64,000 nucleotides of DNA from NCBI GenBank assembly GCA_036704825.1, contig JAUBSN010000001.1, forward strand, positions 124,001 to 188,000. Direction: 5' to 3'. Under the pieces are notes generated by a model that saw nothing but the letters and a program-made list of their open reading frames with translations, was not told where the DNA came from and made no database searches. The position numbers were made by a program, and so were the translations under genes. Origin of the DNA: Microcoleus sp036704825. GTDB lineage: Bacteria; Cyanobacteriota; Cyanobacteriia; Cyanobacteriales; Microcoleaceae. Position 1 is the stretch's first letter. The number at the start of each line of letters is the position of its first letter. This document shows positions 60,792-64,000 of the stretch, in pieces.

Positions 60792-61127
60792 TATTTTCGA
60801 TGCTCCTTACAGTTAGTGTAAATATCTTACAATAAAGTTATGCCTTACGGAGAAACCGGGTTTTTTAAGAAAACACACATTAACAGCGATCGACTCTGGT
60901 CAAAAAAACGTAACGCTAGAGTTTTTGTGTCCAATTCCTGAAGGTCAGTTTTGTGTTTTACTAAAGTGCGATCGTTCAAAATAAACATATACCAATTTTT
61001 CAGAGAATTAACACTTTCTCACTTGCTAAACCCCTGACTTTTCTTCCTTCTTCCTTCTTCCTTCTTCCTTCTTCCTTCTTCCTTCTTCCTTCTTACGCTA
61101 TACTTTCAATTTGCCTAAAATAACCCT
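60792..61127. repeat. Gap with AACCGGG motif and TTCTTCC heptad array
   Basis: 336 bases. GAAACCGGGTTTTTTAAG near 60851-60868 belongs to the dispersed AACCGGG family. At 61041-61094 there are about 7.7 tandem copies of TTCTTCC, ending about 33 bases before the dnaG ATG, so the array lies in its leader or promoter. No gene. Confidence 0.8.
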
Positions 61128-63155
61128 ATGCAAGTTCCCCGACTGCATCCAGAAACAATCGAAGAAGTCAAACAAAGAGCCGACATAGTAGACGTTATTT
61201 CCGGTCGCGTCGTCTTGCGAAAACGCGGTAAAGAATTCGTAGGTTTGTGTCCATTTCACGACGAAAAATCTCCCAGCTTTACAGTCAGCCCAGCCAAACA
61301 AATGTACTATTGTTTCGGCTGCGGTGCAGGCGGCAATTCTTTTAAGTTTCTCATGGAATTGGAGAAACGCCCTTTCAGCGAAGTAGTATTAGAACTAGCT
61401 AAAAATTATCAAGTTCCCGTCAAAACAGTAGAACCGGAACACCGACAAGAATTGCAGCGGCAAATTTCTCTGCGGGAACAACTCTATGAAATCTCAGCAC
61501 TAACAGCCAACTTTTACGAACACGCTTTGCGACAAACCCAAGGAGAAGAACCCTTAGCATATCTCAAATCAGAACGCCAGCTAAGCGAAGAAACTATCCA
61601 ACAATTTCAATTAGGTTATGCACCCCAAGGTTGGGAAGCACTTTACAGTTATTTAGTAGAACAGAAAAACTATCCGGCGCAGCTAGTAGAACAAGCTGGA
61701 TTAATTGTACCCCGAAAAAATGGCGGCAGCGGCTATTACGATCGCTTCCGCAATCGGATTATGATTCCCATACGCGACACCCAAGGCAGAGTCATCGGTT
61801 TCGGGGGCAGAGCTCTCGGCGACGAACAGCCGAAATACCTCAATTCTCCCGAAACAGAACTGTTCGACAAAGGCAAAACTTTATTCGCCTTAGATACAGC
61901 AAAAACAGCCATTAGCAAAGCCGATCGCGCAGTGGTTGTAGAGGGGTACTTTGATGCGATCGCACTTCAGGCAGCCGGCATCTCCAACGCCGTCGCTTCC
62001 CTGGGCACAGCCCTAAGTTTAAACCAAGTGCGGCAGTTATTGCGCTACACAGACTCCAAACAAATTATCCTCAACTTCGACGCCGACAAAGCAGGAACTC
62101 AAGCAGCAGAACGCGCGATCGGAGAAATAGAAAAACTCGCTTATCAAGGAGAAGTGCAACTGCGAGTGCTCAACATTCCCGACGGCAAAGATGCCGACGA
62201 ATACCTCAAAACATACTCCCCAGAACAATATCGAGAATTGCTCGAAAATGCTCCGCTGTGGATCGACTGGCAACTGCAACAAATGCTCGTCAATCAAGAT
62301 TTGAAGCAAGCCGATACTTCCCAGCAAGTAACAAAAAAAATTATCAAATTATTAACTAACATCACTGACGACAATCAGCTAGCACATTATTTGCAAAAAA
62401 GCGCCGAAATTCTCAGTAAAGGAGATTTTAGACTCACAAAAATGCTCGCTGAAAACTTGCTCAATCAAGTAGTCAGCGATTGGGCAAAGCGGCAGAGTCA
62501 AGACGAATCTTTGACAATGCCCCTGTTAATTAGAAACAAGCTGAAGCCGAACAAACAATATAAAAAGCAGCGTGCAACTAGCGAAAACCCAAGCTCAAAA
62601 TCAAGCTTATCTGCCGCAGCCCGCAGTCTTTTAGAAGAAGCAGAAGCGCAATTATTGCAGATTTATTTGCACTGTCCCGAATACCGCCAAGATGTCAGAG
62701 AAGCAATAGAAGCTAGAGACGTGCAGTTTAGCCTTTCTCACCACAGATTTTTGTGGCACCAGATTGTGAATGCTGAAATATTGCACAAAATGTCTTTACA
62801 AATAGCGCCTTCTGAGTTAATATTAAAATTGCAAGATAGCTTCATTGAATATCCCCATCAACTCAATCAAATCTCGCATTTATTTCACTTAAATGAGTTC
62901 TCAGAAAGAAACGTTTATCGCGCACCTCTAGTAATTAGATCTGCCCTCGCCTGTATCGAGCAAATTATCAGCATGAAGCGCCGCCGGATTGCACTCAATA
63001 TGTGGGAAAAAGCCAAGGCCGCTAGCAGTGGCGAAGAGGCTATAGAATATCACCAACAATTCTGCGCCGAACAAGAATGGCTCAAGGAACTAGAGCGGCT
63101 GCGTCAAGTTAATTTTTACGATTTAACATCCGTACCTTGGAGTGGGAATTTCTAG
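61128..63155 (+). CDS. dnaG: DNA primase
   Basis: A 675-residue primase that makes RNA primers at the replication fork. The zinc finger is C-P-F-H-D-E-K-S-P-S-F with Y-Y-C-F-G-C-G-A-G-G (about 41-67). The RNA polymerase core has R-F-R-N-R-I-M-I-P-I-R-D, G-F-G-G-R, and the TOPRIM motifs V-V-E-G-Y-F-D-A (about 270) and L-N-F-D-A-D-K-A-G (about 315). The C-terminal helical part for DnaB contact ends D-L-T-S-V-P-W-S. Length is a little above the usual 600-650. A heptad array lies just before the start. Confidence 0.96.
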   Translation: MQVPRLHPETIEEVKQRADIVDVISGRVVLRKRGKEFVGLCPFHDEKSPSFTVSPAKQMYYCFGCGAGGNSFKFLMELEKRPFSEVVLELAKNYQVPVKTVEPEHRQELQRQISLREQLYEISALTANFYEHALRQTQGEEPLAYLKSERQLSEETIQQFQLGYAPQGWEALYSYLVEQKNYPAQLVEQAGLIVPRKNGGSGYYDRFRNRIMIPIRDTQGRVIGFGGRALGDEQPKYLNSPETELFDKGKTLFALDTAKTAISKADRAVVVEGYFDAIALQAAGISNAVASLGTALSLNQVRQLLRYTDSKQIILNFDADKAGTQAAERAIGEIEKLAYQGEVQLRVLNIPDGKDADEYLKTYSPEQYRELLENAPLWIDWQLQQMLVNQDLKQADTSQQVTKKIIKLLTNITDDNQLAHYLQKSAEILSKGDFRLTKMLAENLLNQVVSDWAKRQSQDESLTMPLLIRNKLKPNKQYKKQRATSENPSSKSSLSAAARSLLEEAEAQLLQIYLHCPEYRQDVREAIEARDVQFSLSHHRFLWHQIVNAEILHKMSLQIAPSELILKLQDSFIEYPHQLNQISHLFHLNEFSERNVYRAPLVIRSALACIEQIISMKRRRIALNMWEKAKAASSGEEAIEYHQQFCAEQEWLKELERLRQVNFYDLTSVPWSGNF

Positions 63156-63266
63156 GAGTTAACGACTTTACTCCTTACTACGAACCCAAATCAGCTACCA
63201 ACGAAACAGCCAGAAGATGGAAATGGAAGCAAACTTAGATGGGATACGCGATCGCCCTTAGCACCG

Positions 63267-63557
63267 TTGTTGTTCGAGGCTGACGAGTGGTTATATCCTT
63301 CGGAGTCTGGTGCGGTGGTTGTCCGGGTTTTGTCTGCCACTCCGGCGAAACGGAAAGCTTCAACAAAGCATACTTTGGAGAAGTTTCCCGTTCAAAGTTT
63401 TCGGACATTACTGACTAATTTATCGACGATCGCTAAAAATCGAGTGCAGCCTAAACTAGCGGGTATTGCAGTTAGTTTCGACCTGACGACCCCAACTCCT
63501 TTACAGCAGAAAGCCTTCGATTTGCTGGGGGTTCCGCTGACATCTTCCGTCATGTAG
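63267..63557 (+). CDS. Short hypothetical frame, possibly a gene remnant
   Basis: A 96-residue frame with a TTG start and no clear binding site. The composition looks coding (F-E-A-D-E-W-L-Y-P-S-E-S-G; L-S-A-T-P-A-K-R-K-A; F-D-L-L-G-V-P-L). An ATG at 63217 in another frame (M-E-M-E-A-N-L-D-G-I-R-D-R) leads up to it, so an original gene may have been split by a frameshift near 63255. No family recognised. Confidence 0.35.
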   Translation: MLFEADEWLYPSESGAVVVRVLSATPAKRKASTKHTLEKFPVQSFRTLLTNLSTIAKNRVQPKLAGIAVSFDLTTPTPLQQKAFDLLGVPLTSSVM

Positions 63558-63567
63558 TCGGCGGGGG

Positions 63568-64000
63568 CTAAAGCCCGATCGCCCTACTGATGGGGGCAAT
63601 ACTAGGAACTTTAAGAGGACGCGGGGGAAGTTCCGTTTCAGGCGCAGTTACCTTGAGGTAATCGGCGATAAACTCACCATACTTTTTCCTGATTTCGTCA
63701 GGGATAAATTTATATCCAAGGAGCTTCGATCGACATTCGGTGGAGCCACAACAACATTTGGGAATGTCAATGAAAGCGTACTCTGTTGTAGAGTAATCCC
63801 ATGTAATCTCGCTTCCCGAAGGAATATCAACCAATGCCACGAAATCGTAGGCTCCGTATTGATTATTCGTCACCCCTGTGTTTGGGCTACAAGAATGATT
63901 GATCAATAATGCCGGTTCATCTAATTCTATATGCAGGTCAAAGTCCATCTGAATCGAGTGAGTAGTTCTTTCGGGCAAGATATCGACTCGGCGTCCAACC
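63568..64000 (-). CDS. SET-domain protein (5' end beyond window)
   Basis: The frame is open to the right edge of the window, so the N-terminus is missing; the TTG at 63978 is internal. The visible part has the SET core L-I-N-H-S-C-S-P-N-T-G (the N-H-S-C pseudoknot), G-S-E-I-T-W-D-Y with the catalytic-site Tyr, and a post-SET cysteine cluster C-C-C-G-S-T-E-C. So it should be a SAM-dependent lysine methyltransferase. The C-terminal 35 residues are Pro-rich. SET proteins occur in a minority of cyanobacteria; the target is unknown. Confidence 0.82.
   Translation of the reverse strand, partial: VGRRVDILPERTTHSIQMDFDLHIELDEPALLINHSCSPNTGVTNNQYGAYDFVALVDIPSGSEITWDYSTTEYAFIDIPKCCCGSTECRSKLLGYKFIPDEIRKKYGEFIADYLKVTAPETELPPRPLKVPSIAPISRAIGL

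Overview
The window comes from a cyanobacterium, most likely a filamentous non-heterocystous one of the Microcoleus/Oscillatoria kind. The evidence is a Ycf54 protein of chlorophyll synthesis, a CSP41-type epimerase, CbiET, DUF1995 and DUF4330 proteins, many HIP1 sites (GCGATCGC), and many heptanucleotide tandem arrays and small dispersed inverted repeats between genes. This assignment is inference from gene content; no rRNA marker is present and I found no tRNA gene.

Layout. 1-9.2 kb: the end of a TPR gene, two possible micro-genes, a SWIM zinc-finger protein, then a leftward unit of sigma-like regulator, DUF1822 protein and a 1586-residue protein with about 17 TPR-like repeats and a caspase-like CHAT domain. 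9.4-20.8 kb: cobalamin synthesis (CbiET), a 2H phosphoesterase-like protein, DNA polymerase III delta, a sensor domain without a kinase, and several exported proteins (SLH lipoprotein, BON lipoprotein, a duplicated stress-protein-like protein). 20.8-24.4 kb: a 1.5-kb gene-poor stretch, a pentapeptide-repeat protein, and an overlapping pair of an exported RNase A-like toxin and a CdiI-like immunity protein. 24.8-40.9 kb: ordinary chromosomal genes (RfbF, acyl-CoA dehydrogenase, cyclase, DUF1995, phosphatase, M48 protease, DUF4330, a hydrolase-like protein with a degraded active site, metallo-beta-lactamase-fold hydrolase, RibF, MoxR ATPase, glycosyltransferase) with several repeat families between them.

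41-44.3 kb is a defence-island edge: an HTH gene, an XRE gene, a RelE/HigB-like toxin with XRE antitoxin under a two-palindrome operator, a decayed second copy of the HTH gene, a two-unit CRISPR remnant, and a frameshifted gene. 44.4-55.1 kb is an eleven-gene leftward type III-D CRISPR operon: Cas10 with intact GGDD and no HD domain, four separate Cas7-like RAMPs, Csx10 (Cas5), a Cas11-like small subunit, Csx19, a CARF-RelE effector, an embedded PD-(D/E)XK-like protein, and a helical/OB-like protein of unknown role. There is no cas1, cas2 or cas6 in the window and no working array, so crRNAs would have to come from elsewhere.

55.4-64 kb: ycf54 with an overlapping exported protein, a TPR Ser/Thr kinase interrupted in frame by a perfect palindrome, an Rpn-type nuclease, a CSP41-like epimerase, DNA primase, and a SET-domain protein cut by the window end.

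The most interesting systems are the III-D locus, whose gene set matches the fused subunits of the III-Dv complex one for one; the exported RNase toxin/immunity pair outside any large polymorphic toxin; and the sigma-like/DUF1822/CHAT-TPR unit.
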